DNA of 64,000 bases from Streptacidiphilus anmyonensis (lineage in GTDB: Bacteria; Actinomycetota; Actinomycetes; Streptomycetales; Streptomycetaceae), in contig NZ_BBPQ01000001.1 in the NCBI RefSeq assembly GCF_000787855.1, positions 292,470 through 356,469 of the forward strand, written 5' to 3'. The notes beneath the pieces are model-generated. The model had not been told where the DNA came from, did not search any database, and saw only the letters and a list, made by a program, of their open reading frames with translations. The translations under genes and the position numbers were made by a program. Positions within the stretch are counted from its first letter, which is position 1, and each line of letters opens with the position of its first letter. Shown here piece by piece: positions 1 through 9,408 of the stretch.

Positions 1-255
<255 letters not shown>

Positions 256-681
256 TCAGTCCGCTCGACGGGCGCTCCACCAGTGACGGCGATGCGGCTT
301 CTGATCGGCCGGCTGCGCCGGATCCTTCGGGCTCTCCGCCGGGCTCTCGGTCGGGCTGTCCGCCATGTGCTCGGCCAGCAGCTGCGCCTGCCGCGCGCTC
401 TCGTCCTGGTACCGCCCCGCGTTCGCCCTGGCCACGCGCCCGGACGCCATGATCCGCACGTGCGGACCGCCACAGCCCGGACAAGCCGGGTGCGTCAGCG
501 GCGAGGCGACAGGTACGCCGTCGGCCTTGTAGCGGTAGACCATCTGGCCGTTGTGGTCGACGACGTGCTCGATCTCGTACGCCTGCTCCCAGACGAACCC
601 GCAGTTCAGGCAGGCGAAGGAGTAGGCCTCGTGGGCCGGCTCGAGCTTCGCTCGCCGTGTGGGCGCGGAGGTTTCGCTCAT
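256..681 (-). CDS. Zinc-ribbon hypothetical protein (141 aa)
   Basis: A conserved-looking actinobacterial protein of unknown function. It has two CxxC pairs, C24/C27 (CLNC) and C67/C70 (CPGC), that should form a four-cysteine zinc ribbon around an acidic/hydrophobic segment, followed by a charged, low-complexity C-terminal tail rich in Ser, Pro, Glu and Lys. The frame stays open further upstream, but ATG 681 is chosen because GGGAG sits about 6 bases before it and the residues added upstream look non-coding. No membrane segment or signal peptide. It lies between rsmI and metG on the same strand. Nucleic-acid or protein binding is possible but is not shown by the sequence. Confidence 0.75.
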   Translation of the reverse strand: MSETSAPTRRAKLEPAHEAYSFACLNCGFVWEQAYEIEHVVDHNGQMVYRYKADGVPVASPLTHPACPGCGGPHVRIMASGRVARANAGRYQDESARQAQLLAEHMADSPTESPAESPKDPAQPADQKPHRRHWWSARRAD

Positions 682-952
682 GACGTGCTCCCAGTGCCCG
701 GCGGGCGTCCGCCCGGAGCGGGACTTTCTCGTCCCCAATGATTTCCCCGTGGCACAGGCGATCCGCAGTGTCACGGGCTTTCTTTGGGGAGAGTTGGCTC
801 TTCTTGGCGTCCCCGAGACCTCGCGTGGGGATTGCGAGGGCGCTTCTTTGTCCGCTATTTGCCTATTCCGACACCGTACGCCACGTTCGGGGGAAAGGTA
901 AGCAGAGCCGGAATCCGTCAGAAGAGGTGCAACAACGCAGGTCAGAAGCGCC

Positions 953-1798
953 TCAGGAAGCCGACTTCGCCGCCACGACGGCGTCGAAGACCTCCCGCTT
1001 GGGCAGCCCCGCCTCGACGGCGACGGCGGCGATCGCCTCCTTGCGGTGCTCGCCGGCGTCCACGCGCAGAGCGACCCGCCGGGCCAGCTCGGCGGCGTCC
1101 ACCGCCGTCGGCGCGGCGGCGGGCGCGCCCGCGACCACGACGGTGATCTCGCCGCGCACCCCGTCCGCCGCCCAGGCGGCGAGCTCGCCGAGACCCCCGC
1201 GCTTGACCTCCTCGTAGGTCTTGGTCAGCTCCCGGCAGACGGCCGCGTCGCGCTCCGCGCCGAAGGCCTCGGCCATCGCCTTGAGCGACTCCTCGATCCG
1301 GTGCGGTGACTCGAAGAACACCATGGTCCGCGGCTCGGCGCCCAGCTCCCGAAGGCGGGCGGCGCGCTCACCGCCCTTGCGGGGCAGGAAGCCCTCGAAG
1401 CAGAAACGGTCCACCGGCAGCCCCGACAGCGCGAGCGCCGTCAGCACCGCGGAGGGCCCCGGCACGGCGGTGATCCGCACACCCGCCTCGACGGCGGCGG
1501 CGACGAGGCGGTAGCCCGGGTCGGAGACGGACGGCATCCCGGCGTCGGTCACCAGCAGCACGCGGGCGCCGCCGCGCAGGGCCTCGACCAGCTCGGGTGT
1601 GCGGCCGACCTCGTTGCCCTCGAAGTAGGAGACGATCCGCCCGGTCGGCGCCACGTCCAGCGCCTGCGCGAGACGCCGCAGCCGCCGCGTGTCCTCCGCG
1701 GCGACGACGTCGGCCTCGGCGAGCTCCTTCGCCAGCCTCGGCGGCGCGTCCTCGACGTCACCGATGGGGGTTCCAGCCAGCACGAGTAGACCTGTCAC
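953..1798 (-). CDS. rsmI: 16S rRNA (cytidine(1402)-2'-O)-methyltransferase RsmI
   Basis: Tetrapyrrole-methylase-fold enzyme of 281 aa, the usual RsmI length; it 2'-O-methylates C1402 of 16S rRNA near the P site using S-adenosylmethionine. Visible signatures are LAGTPIGD at residues 7-14, AAEDTR at 33-38, TDAGMPSVSDPG at 83-94, the GFLPRK segment at 135-140 and FFESPHR at 160-166. The GTG at 1798 is preceded by GGGAGG with 8 bases spacing. It is divergent from pmt, with about 250 bases between the two starts. Identification is secure from the motif set. Confidence 0.95.
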   Translation of the reverse strand: MTGLLVLAGTPIGDVEDAPPRLAKELAEADVVAAEDTRRLRRLAQALDVAPTGRIVSYFEGNEVGRTPELVEALRGGARVLLVTDAGMPSVSDPGYRLVAAAVEAGVRITAVPGPSAVLTALALSGLPVDRFCFEGFLPRKGGERAARLRELGAEPRTMVFFESPHRIEESLKAMAEAFGAERDAAVCRELTKTYEEVKRGGLGELAAWAADGVRGEITVVVAGAPAAAPTAVDAAELARRVALRVDAGEHRKEAIAAVAVEAGLPKREVFDAVVAAKSAS

Positions 1799-2046
1799 CC
1801 GCCCATCCTCCCACCCGCTCGACCCTGTCCCCCGCCGCTCACCCCGCCGCCCCGGCGGACTGCCCGGCCGGCCCGGCAGCCAGTCCGGCAGCCAGTCCGG
1901 CCGAGCCTCCGCCCCTGCCTCCGGAGCCCGAAGCGGGAACGCGGCGGCCTCGGAGCGCGTGGGAACCGGCCGGGCGAAATGTCTCCGTGTGCCGAAGATC
2001 CCGTGGATCCTCTGGTCTGGACAGGATCGGCCCCTACGATGCTCGC

Positions 2047-3834
2047 GTGCATGAAGACAGGACGGACACGCTGACCGCCGCCACCGCGCAGGGGACGACG
2101 CCGCCCTCGCCGTGGGCGCGCAGACTCACGCGGTACGGGTACCGGCCGGGCGAGCGGACGTCGCTGCGGGGGCGACTGGTGCCGCCGATGCCGGACGGGC
2201 CCGGCGTGCCGACCGGCGCGCCCTCGCCGGTGCTGGCGCGGCTCGGCCTGCACGTCCCGGCGCGGCTGTGGCAGATCGCCTGCCGCTGGGCGGGCTGGCT
2301 CGGGCCGCTGGTCCTCACCGGGTTCGCCGCCGTGATGACGTTCTGGAAGCTCGGCACCCCGAACGCGATCATCTTCGACGAGACGTACTACGCCAAGGAC
2401 TCCTGGTCCATCTGGCACTACGGCTACGAGCGCAACTGGCCGGACAACGCCAACACGCTCATCATGCAGACGCCGCAGCACATCCCCACGCCCACCGGCC
2501 CCGAGTTCATCGCGCACCCGCCGGCCGGCAAGTGGGTGATCGGGATCGGCGAGGAGCTCTTCGGCCTGAACCCGTTCGGCTGGCGCTTCATGGTCGCGCT
2601 GCTGGGCGTCCTCGCCGTGCTGATCGTCTGTCGCATCGGCCGCCGGCTGTTCCGCTCCACGCTGCTGGGCTGCCTCGCCGGGCTGCTGCTGGCCGTGGAC
2701 GGCATGCACTACGTGATGAGCCGCACCGGGCTGCTGGACCAGATGGTGATGTTCTGGGCCCTGTGCGCCTTCGGCCTGCTGCTGATCGACCGCGACCGCA
2801 GCCGCGCGCGCCTCGCCGACCTGGTCGGAGCGACCGTCGACAACCCCGACGCGCCGCCGAACGACGAGCTGGCGACCTCGGCCCGGCTCGGCTGGCGGCC
2901 CTACCGGATCCTCGCGGGCGTCTGCCTCGGACTCGACTGCGCGACCAAGTGGAACGGCCTGTGGTTCCTGGCGCTGTTCGGCATCATGACGGTGGTCTGG
3001 GACGCGACCGCCCGCAAGGCCGCCGGCGCGCGCCGTCCCTACCTGACGGCCGCCCTCCACGACGCGCCGTGGGCGGTCGTGTCGATGGTCGTCGTGGCGC
3101 TGCTGACCTACATCGGCTCCTGGTCCGGCTGGCTGGCCACCTCCGGCGGCTACGACCGCAACTGGGCCGCGGGCCGCAAGGGCCTGTCCCCGGACTCCAT
3201 CGGGCCGCTGCACCACCTGCCGCAGTTCGACATGACGTGGGTGCCCGAGGCGCTGCGCAGCCTGTGGCACTACCACTCGGAGATCTGGGACTTCAACACC
3301 AACCTGCACACCCCGCACACCTACATGTCCAACCCCTGGAGCTGGCTGGTCAACGCGCGGCCGGTGTCCTTCTACTACGAGTCGCCGACACTGGGGAAGA
3401 GCGGCTGCACCGCGGCGCAGTGCTCCAGCGAGGTGCTCGGCATCGGCACGCCGCTGCTGTGGTGGACGGCGACGTTCGCGCTGCTGTACTGCCTGTACCG
3501 GTGGTTCTTCCGGCGTGACTGGCGCGCCGCCGCGATCTGCGTCGCCGTGGCGGCCGGGTACCTGCCCTGGTTCCAGTGGCAGCAGCGGACGATCTTCCTC
3601 TTCTACACGATCGACTTCGAGCCCTACCTCGCCCTCGCCGTCGCCTTCATGATCGGCGCCATGTTGGGCCATGCCCGCGCCCGCGGCGACCGCCGACTGC
3701 TCGGTGCGATCGGAGCGGGCATGCTCGTCCTCGCGATCATGGCCAATTTCCTGTATTTCCTCCCGCTCTACGACGCCCAGGTCATTCCGGTCGACGATTG
3801 GCGCGCCCGAATGTGGTGGCCCTCCTGGATCTGA
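2047..3834 (+). CDS. pmt: Polyprenyl-phosphate-mannose--protein O-mannosyltransferase (PMT, GT39)
   Basis: Integral membrane enzyme of 595 aa that transfers mannose from polyprenyl-phosphate-mannose to Ser/Thr of secreted proteins at the outer face of the membrane. The first extracytoplasmic loop carries the catalytic acidic pair at D111-E112 (IIFDETYYAKD), followed by about ten hydrophobic segments and a Trp-rich end (RMWWPSWI), all typical of actinobacterial Pmt. Start: GTG 2047; the ATG nearby is out of frame. TACGAT at 2035-2040 lies 6 bases before GTG and no Shine-Dalgarno is visible, so a leaderless transcript is likely. The donor would be made by the Ppm-type synthase encoded at 48731-49501. 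Confidence 0.93.
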   Translation: MHEDRTDTLTAATAQGTTPPSPWARRLTRYGYRPGERTSLRGRLVPPMPDGPGVPTGAPSPVLARLGLHVPARLWQIACRWAGWLGPLVLTGFAAVMTFWKLGTPNAIIFDETYYAKDSWSIWHYGYERNWPDNANTLIMQTPQHIPTPTGPEFIAHPPAGKWVIGIGEELFGLNPFGWRFMVALLGVLAVLIVCRIGRRLFRSTLLGCLAGLLLAVDGMHYVMSRTGLLDQMVMFWALCAFGLLLIDRDRSRARLADLVGATVDNPDAPPNDELATSARLGWRPYRILAGVCLGLDCATKWNGLWFLALFGIMTVVWDATARKAAGARRPYLTAALHDAPWAVVSMVVVALLTYIGSWSGWLATSGGYDRNWAAGRKGLSPDSIGPLHHLPQFDMTWVPEALRSLWHYHSEIWDFNTNLHTPHTYMSNPWSWLVNARPVSFYYESPTLGKSGCTAAQCSSEVLGIGTPLLWWTATFALLYCLYRWFFRRDWRAAAICVAVAAGYLPWFQWQQRTIFLFYTIDFEPYLALAVAFMIGAMLGHARARGDRRLLGAIGAGMLVLAIMANFLYFLPLYDAQVIPVDDWRARMWWPSWI

Positions 3835-4032
3835 GATCCGACGGATCCGACGGCTTCATCGGAATTGGCGGTCCGTCAGCTGAATGCGGACGGATAACGG
3901 TTTCCCCGATTCGCCTTCCTTGACTGTGAACGCACACGTACCATCCCCGCGACAGCCGACGGTGCACAGAGGTCGGCACAGGCCACAAGGGCCACGGACG
4001 CACCGTCACGAAGGACAGGGGGGAACGGGGCC

Positions 4033-5703
4033 GTGCACAAGGGAGCGAAGATCGCCGTCGCCACAGTGGTGGCAGCCATGCTGGCGGGAGGCGGGTACGC
4101 CGCGTTCAACGTGGGAAACGCGCTGCTCGGCTCACCGGGCGGCCCGGCGACGTTCAACGCGTCGGACCTGTCGACCGCGCCGCCCACCAGCACGGCCGCG
4201 CAGCAGCAGGCCACCGCCTTCCTCCAGGCGTGGCAGGCGGGGCCCGAGCACTACGCGGACGCGGGCAAGGCCTCGGACTCCCCGCTGACCACCGCGGCGG
4301 CGCTGCAGAAGTTCCACGACGGCCTCGGTCTGACGAGCGTCTCCTTCTCCCACATCACCACGACCGGGGCCTCCTCGCAGGGCGGTGCGGCGGAGACCGT
4401 CGGCTTCGACGTCACCGCGCAGGTCAAGGGCGGTACATGGACCTACAAGGGCTCGCTCGACGTGGTGCAGAGCAGCAACGGCAAGACGGCGGTCCGCTGG
4501 GCCCCGTCGGTGCTGTACCCGTCGCTGGCCGCCGGCCAGTCGCTGCAGGCGGGGCCGGTCACGACCAGCGCCGCGTCCACGACCGTCACGGACCAGAACG
4601 GCGCCACGCTCACCGGCGCCCAGTTCCCCTCCCTGCAGGGGATCCTCTCGACGATCGCCCAGAACGGCACGGCCGCCGGTGGAGCGAGCGGCACCGGCGT
4701 CGAGGTGGTCGACGGCTCGGGCTCCGGTGTCGCCGCGGCCAAGGTCTTCACCCAGCCGAAAGCGGCGACGATCAAGACCACCATCGACGCCAAGCTCCAG
4801 GCCGCGGCCGAGCGCGCGGTGAAGCTCCCTCAGGTGGGAGGGAAGAGCGCCGGAGTGGTCGTCGTCCGCCCCTCGGACGGGCACATCCTCGCGATCGCCT
4901 ACAGCGGCGCGGACGGCGACATCGCGATCAACACGACGCAACCGCCCGGCTCCTCGATGAAGATCCTCACCTCGGCCGCGCTGTTCGACCAGGCCGGGAT
5001 GACGCCGAACTCCACCGCGCCCTGCCTGACGACACAGCCCGCCGAGTCGGAGACGTTCCACAACGAGGCGGACGTGCCCAACCTCCCGCAGGCCACGCTC
5101 ATGGAGGACTTCGCACGCTCCTGCAACACCGGCTTCATCTGGGCCGCGTTCGACAAGCTGGTCCAGCACGGCCAGCCCTCGCCCGCCCTGGCCAACGAGG
5201 CCACGAACGTCTTTGGCTTCGGCGACTGGCACATCGGCGGCGGCGTCCAGACGACGGACCCGAGCGTGCCGACCGACGAGCAACTCGGCGACAACCCGGC
5301 CCAGTTCATCGGCCAGGGCAAGGTCACGCTGAGCCCGCTGGTGATGGCCTCCGTCGCGGCCACCGTGCAGCACGGCTCGTTCAAACAGCCGATCCTGCTG
5401 CCCGACCAGCAGCAGGCGCCCGCCCCCTCGTCCCTCTCCCCCACGACCGACAGGTACTTGCAGGAGATGATGCGCGCCGTGGTCCGGCAGCCCTACGGCA
5501 CCGCGAACCCGGTCCTCGGCAACCTGTCCGGCGCCGTCGGCGCCAAGACCGGCACCGCGGAGACCCCGAACAACGGCACGGACGGCTGGATGACCGCGTA
5601 CAACGACGACATCGCCGTGTCGTCCGTCGTGCTCGGCGGCAGCTCGGGGGCGGGGACCGCGGGCTACGTCGTGCGCGAGCTGCTGCAGGCGACCGGCTCC
5701 TGA
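4033..5703 (+). CDS. Penicillin-binding transpeptidase with NTF2-like (MecA-N type) domain
   Basis: A 556-aa membrane-anchored class B-like penicillin-binding protein. Residues 6-30 form an uncleaved signal anchor, residues 55-165 resemble an NTF2-like MecA-N domain, and the C-terminal half is a transpeptidase with SSMK at 307-310 (catalytic S307), SCN at 363-365 and KTG at 505-507. All three active-site motifs are intact. It would cross-link peptidoglycan outside the membrane. GTG 4033 follows a G-rich Shine-Dalgarno (AGGGGGGAACGGGG). The gene lies about 200 bases downstream of pmt on the same strand. This family resembles the Streptomyces SCO3156/SCO3157 group of PBPs; which member it is cannot be decided here. 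Confidence 0.9.
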   Translation: MHKGAKIAVATVVAAMLAGGGYAAFNVGNALLGSPGGPATFNASDLSTAPPTSTAAQQQATAFLQAWQAGPEHYADAGKASDSPLTTAAALQKFHDGLGLTSVSFSHITTTGASSQGGAAETVGFDVTAQVKGGTWTYKGSLDVVQSSNGKTAVRWAPSVLYPSLAAGQSLQAGPVTTSAASTTVTDQNGATLTGAQFPSLQGILSTIAQNGTAAGGASGTGVEVVDGSGSGVAAAKVFTQPKAATIKTTIDAKLQAAAERAVKLPQVGGKSAGVVVVRPSDGHILAIAYSGADGDIAINTTQPPGSSMKILTSAALFDQAGMTPNSTAPCLTTQPAESETFHNEADVPNLPQATLMEDFARSCNTGFIWAAFDKLVQHGQPSPALANEATNVFGFGDWHIGGGVQTTDPSVPTDEQLGDNPAQFIGQGKVTLSPLVMASVAATVQHGSFKQPILLPDQQQAPAPSSLSPTTDRYLQEMMRAVVRQPYGTANPVLGNLSGAVGAKTGTAETPNNGTDGWMTAYNDDIAVSSVVLGGSSGAGTAGYVVRELLQATGS

Positions 5704-5704
5704 G

Positions 5705-5736
5705 AACGTCGCCCGGCTCCCCTCGGGCGGCTCGTT
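5705..5736. terminator. Hairpin between convergent genes
   Basis: The 33-base gap between two converging genes folds as AACG-x-CGCCCG, an 8-base loop, CGGGCG-xxx-CGTT. It would act on both strands; the + strand shows a short T cluster after it. Small stem, so moderate support only. Confidence 0.4.
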
Positions 5737-7458
5737 TCAGCCGTAGACGGCCTGGACGTTGTCCTTGGGCGCCGGCCGGTGGTTCTCGGCCGGCCCCAGG
5801 GCGAAGGCGTTCAGCAGGTTCTCCGTCACCTTGGTGACGAAGGCAGCCGTGCGGGCGTCCATACCGTGGTCGCCGCCGTCGTCGTGACCGCCCGCCATCA
5901 GACCCTCGACCCAGCGCATGGTGCCCGAGGCGAAGACCCCGGCGCCGCTGCGCGCGGTGTAGTAGGCCGTGTCGGAATGGCTGTGGTCGCCGTTGCAGAC
6001 CAACGGCGAGTGGGCCAGGATCTCGATCGGCCGCGGCGTCGGCGCTCCGGGCGTGACCCGGTCGTACTCGACGCCGACGAGGTGGTCGAAGGAGTCGCCG
6101 GCGCGGACGCCCGTGCCTTCGAACAGCCAGTGGTCGGGGCTGTGCACGACGTAGGGCGCGTCGGTCGGGTAGCCCTCGTAGAGGACGCCGGTCATGGACG
6201 ACTCCGGGTCGGCGGCCGGACCGGAGCGGAAGTCGGTGGTGGTGAGCGCGCGGTCCAGCATGTAGGCGGGGTCGTCGCGGTAGTCGGTCTTGTAGCAGAC
6301 CACGGTGCGGCCGTCGTCCTCCACGCGGATCCGGCGGAAGCAGGTGTTCGCGCCGAGGAAGGCGATGTTCGTGCCCGCGTCGCGGGCCTTGGTGACGGAC
6401 TGCCGCTGCTGCGGCGTCCAGTACTCGTCGTGCCCGAGGCAGAGCACGGCCGTCGCGCCGCCGAGGATCGACGGGTCGGTGTGCACGTCGATCCCCGTGG
6501 TGTAGGCCAGCGGCAGCCCGAGACGTTCGGCCAGGACGACCAGGGCCCGCTCGTAGACGAGGAACTTCTCCGCGCCCTCGTCCGTGTACGGGCGGTCGAA
6601 GGAGACCTTGAGGGCGCGACTGCCGTAGCTGCCGTTCACGCCCTGGTAGAGGCTGGTGCCGCCCCACGTGTTGTACGCCTGCCACGTCGCCGTGCCGTGC
6701 ATGACCAGGACCCGCCCGTGCGCGTCCTGTGAACGCAGCACCAGGGGCACCCAGCGCTGACTGCCGTTCACGGCGTCGAGCCGCAGCAGGTAGGCGCCCT
6801 CGGGCCAGTCGCGGGTGTCCAGCGTGAGCGAGGGCTTCCAGCCCGCCTTGACCGTCCGGGTGGCGGGCTCGATCACGGGCGCGGCCTGGCGCTTGCCGGG
6901 CATGCGCGCCGACCGCCACACCAGGCGGGCCTGTGCGCCCCCGTACCAGCCGACGCGGTAGGCGGAGACGGTGAACCCCGACGCGGTCGTCGACACGCTC
7001 AGGGCGACGGGCTCTCCGGGCCTGGCCGACGCCTTGTCGGTGTAGCCCTCGATGGCGTCGGGCGCACCGAGTCTGGCGATCCGCCAGTCCGCGGATCCGG
7101 GCTTGGCGTTCTCGGCGAGGGTGGCGGCCGACTGCACGCCCGTCGGCACGGGTCCGCTCGCCTGGGCGGTGCGCTGTCTCCCGTGCGCGGAGCGAGCGGT
7201 CGCATCGCCCGAGCCGCAGCCGCTCAGCCCCGCCACCCCGACGACCGCCCCCGCGACGGCTGCCGCCCCCAGCACGCCACGCCGCGTCAGCCCCCGTCCC
7301 GTTCCGGCGCCCGGAACCGACCCGTCGTCCGCCTCCGGGGCCATGTCCGGGGCCATGTCCGAGCCCCTGTCGGCGCCCTTGTCCGCGCCCTTGTTCATGG
7401 CATTGCCCGTGCCGTTGTCCGTGCCTATGCCCGCACCGGTCTCCGTGCCCCGTTCCAC
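5737..7458 (-). CDS. Tat-exported lipoprotein, N,N-dimethylformamidase beta-subunit-like C-terminal domain
   Basis: Secreted protein with a twin-arginine motif (LTRRGVLG, residues 57-64 counted from GTG 7458), a hydrophobic stretch and a lipobox LSGC with C81 as the predicted lipidated cysteine. The mature part contains HGTATWQAYNTWGG, GHDEYWTPQQR and FLGANTCFRR, the signature blocks of the DmfA2/N,N-dimethylformamidase large-subunit fold, but no companion small subunit is nearby and the substrate is unknown. Two starts are possible: GTG 7485 with GAGG 4 bases before it, and GTG 7458 with GGAGGAGG 9 bases before it; the latter is preferred. Either way an unusually long repetitive leader (KGADKGADRGSD, APDMAPEADDG) precedes the Tat signal. 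Confidence 0.82.
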   Translation of the reverse strand: MERGTETGAGIGTDNGTGNAMNKGADKGADRGSDMAPDMAPEADDGSVPGAGTGRGLTRRGVLGAAAVAGAVVGVAGLSGCGSGDATARSAHGRQRTAQASGPVPTGVQSAATLAENAKPGSADWRIARLGAPDAIEGYTDKASARPGEPVALSVSTTASGFTVSAYRVGWYGGAQARLVWRSARMPGKRQAAPVIEPATRTVKAGWKPSLTLDTRDWPEGAYLLRLDAVNGSQRWVPLVLRSQDAHGRVLVMHGTATWQAYNTWGGTSLYQGVNGSYGSRALKVSFDRPYTDEGAEKFLVYERALVVLAERLGLPLAYTTGIDVHTDPSILGGATAVLCLGHDEYWTPQQRQSVTKARDAGTNIAFLGANTCFRRIRVEDDGRTVVCYKTDYRDDPAYMLDRALTTTDFRSGPAADPESSMTGVLYEGYPTDAPYVVHSPDHWLFEGTGVRAGDSFDHLVGVEYDRVTPGAPTPRPIEILAHSPLVCNGDHSHSDTAYYTARSGAGVFASGTMRWVEGLMAGGHDDGGDHGMDARTAAFVTKVTENLLNAFALGPAENHRPAPKDNVQAVYG

Positions 7459-7649
7459 CCGCCCCGCCCTCCTCCCAGCCGACACTCAGCCTCGGGTCGT
7501 CACCGAACGACATTACGCGCACGGGGCGACACGGCCACTCGGGCGTCAAGGCAGCGGCGGGGCTGCCGGAGGCCGCATCAGACGGGGCGTGGCATCGGTG
7601 CGACGGCAGCGACGTGAAAGGCAGGGTGTGATGGTGCGGCGACGCGGTG

Positions 7650-9110
7650 CTACGACCGGGAGGCGGCACTCGCCGTGCGATCGGAGCGAACCGCTGCGAG
7701 CGCGTGCACCGCATCCCGGCTGTGAACCGAGTCATCGGACTCTGCCATGCCGTGAGCAGAGGCGGAGGCGTGTACGCCTGGCAGTGGCGCCGCGCTGTGA
7801 ACCGCGCCGACCTCGCGCCGTTGGTCCTCGCTCGTCGCCACCAGGACCGGCCCGCCGTCGGGTCGTCGGGTCCGTACCGCCAGGCGCGGCCACAGCACGA
7901 GCAGCACGGGCAACTGGAGGTAGCCGAAGCGTCCCGCCGGGGCCAGCAGGAAGGCGAGCGCCACGCCGAGCGCCAGCCGGTCGCAGGCCGCGCGCGCGTC
8001 GCGGGGCGGCCGGACCACCAGCCAGACGCAGACGAGCAGACCGCTCAGCCCGAACAGGACCAGCGAAGCCGTCCTCCCGTAGGGGCCCATCTGGGCGAGG
8101 ATGTGTCCCGGCAGCGGGCTGCCCGCAGGCGTCCGCACCTTCGACAGCCCCAGCGGGAAGCGGACCACCTGCTCCAGCATGGCCTGCGGGAAGGCCAGCG
8201 CGAACGGCAGCACCAGCGCGCCGCCGACCAGCCCCGTCCACACCAGCCCGCGCAGCGCCGTCTTGCGCCCGCCCACCTGCAGGAGCAGCAGCAGCGCGAC
8301 CGGCACGGCCGGCCACGCCGTCCACTTGAGCGCGCAGACCAGCCCCAGCACCACCCCGGCCCGCGCCGCGTTCCCGCGTCCGGCGAGCGCCAGTGCCAGG
8401 ATGCAACCGCCGATCATCGGCAGGTCCACCCCGCTGACGGCCGCGGGCAGCGCGACCAGCGGCGAGGCGACGACGGCCGCGAACGGCACCGCCAGCGGCC
8501 CGCCGCGCAGGATCCGCCAGGCCAGGACGAGGCAGACCAGGAAGGCCAGCAGGAACCAGATCCGCGCGTCACCGAGGACGGCGGGGAGCACCAGGTGCGG
8601 GAAGCCGAACAGCGCCATGCCGGGCAGATACGGCGTGTAGCCCGTCCAGTTGGCCGGGTGCGGCAGGTACGGGCTGCCGGTGTGCACCAACCGGACGGCC
8701 GACTGCTGCACCACGAAGACCTCGGACTGCGCCTGGCCGAGCACCAGCAGCAGCACGAGCGGCACCACGACCCCGCCCAGCAAGGCGATCGCCACCGCGG
8801 CGCGGATCGGTCGGGCGGCGCCGGCCGACCGACCGTGCGGAAGCAGGGCGGCGACCAGCGCGGCCAGCACGTACCCGACGCCCGCCGACCAACCCCAGGC
8901 GCGCTGCGAGGCGAGGTTCGAGATCAGTGGGAACGCGAAGGCCCACCCGGCGCAGACCAGGGCTCCCAGCACCCAGGGGGCGCGGCTGTAGGCCCCCGCG
9001 GCGCCGGTCCACCGAAGCCCTGCACCGAACTGCCGCACCCGCTGACGCGGCAGCAGCAGACGCGCGGCGGCTCGCCGTGTCTCCCCGGAACGGGCATGAG
9101 TCGTCGTCAC
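7650..9110 (-). CDS. GT87-like polytopic membrane mannosyltransferase
   Basis: A 486-aa integral membrane protein with about ten hydrophobic segments. The pattern (long extracytoplasmic loop near residues 135-165 with SGSPYLPHPANW-like content, then YTPYLPGMALFG and an ALKWTAWP block) fits GT-C fold glycosyltransferases of the GT87/DUF2029 group, which use polyprenyl-phosphate mannose to build cell-envelope glycans. Start: GTG 9110 has no Shine-Dalgarno, but TAATGT lies 6 bases upstream, so it is probably leaderless. The last 60 residues are hydrophilic with low-complexity His/Ser/Ala content, presumably a cytoplasmic tail. Substrate unknown. Confidence 0.8.
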   Translation of the reverse strand: MTTTHARSGETRRAAARLLLPRQRVRQFGAGLRWTGAAGAYSRAPWVLGALVCAGWAFAFPLISNLASQRAWGWSAGVGYVLAALVAALLPHGRSAGAARPIRAAVAIALLGGVVVPLVLLLVLGQAQSEVFVVQQSAVRLVHTGSPYLPHPANWTGYTPYLPGMALFGFPHLVLPAVLGDARIWFLLAFLVCLVLAWRILRGGPLAVPFAAVVASPLVALPAAVSGVDLPMIGGCILALALAGRGNAARAGVVLGLVCALKWTAWPAVPVALLLLLQVGGRKTALRGLVWTGLVGGALVLPFALAFPQAMLEQVVRFPLGLSKVRTPAGSPLPGHILAQMGPYGRTASLVLFGLSGLLVCVWLVVRPPRDARAACDRLALGVALAFLLAPAGRFGYLQLPVLLVLWPRLAVRTRRPDGGPVLVATSEDQRREVGAVHSAAPLPGVHASASAHGMAESDDSVHSRDAVHALAAVRSDRTASAASRS

Positions 9111-9408
9111 GCTGCCACATTAGGAAGACCCGGCCCGGCCTGTCGTCACACCACAGGGTTGTTCACCCATCCTTCCCGGGTAGGGGGCACACGCACGCGC
9201 GGGCACGCTGGGTGACGAACCGTTCCGCCTGTGCACAACCGCCATCCGGGCGCCACCCGAACGGCGGTTCACCTCCCCCTGCGCGTCACCGTCGGGCGCG
9301 TCAGCGTCGGCGGAACAACCCCGCGGCGTCGGCGGAACAGCGAAAAGCCCCTCGGCCCTCGGCCCGTCGAGCCGCACTCAGCGGTTCACAGGCTCGACCA
9401 CGCGGACG

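Noticed and set aside
1597..2046. Upstream extension of pmt by 150 codons
   Set aside because: The extension overlaps rsmI antisense, is Pro/Ala/Arg low-complexity, and a -10 box lies 6 bases before GTG 2047.
5381..7735. A 784-codon minus-strand frame over the lipoprotein gene
   Set aside because: Off-frame product rich in Arg and Gly; the correct frame shows Tat signal, lipobox and conserved blocks.
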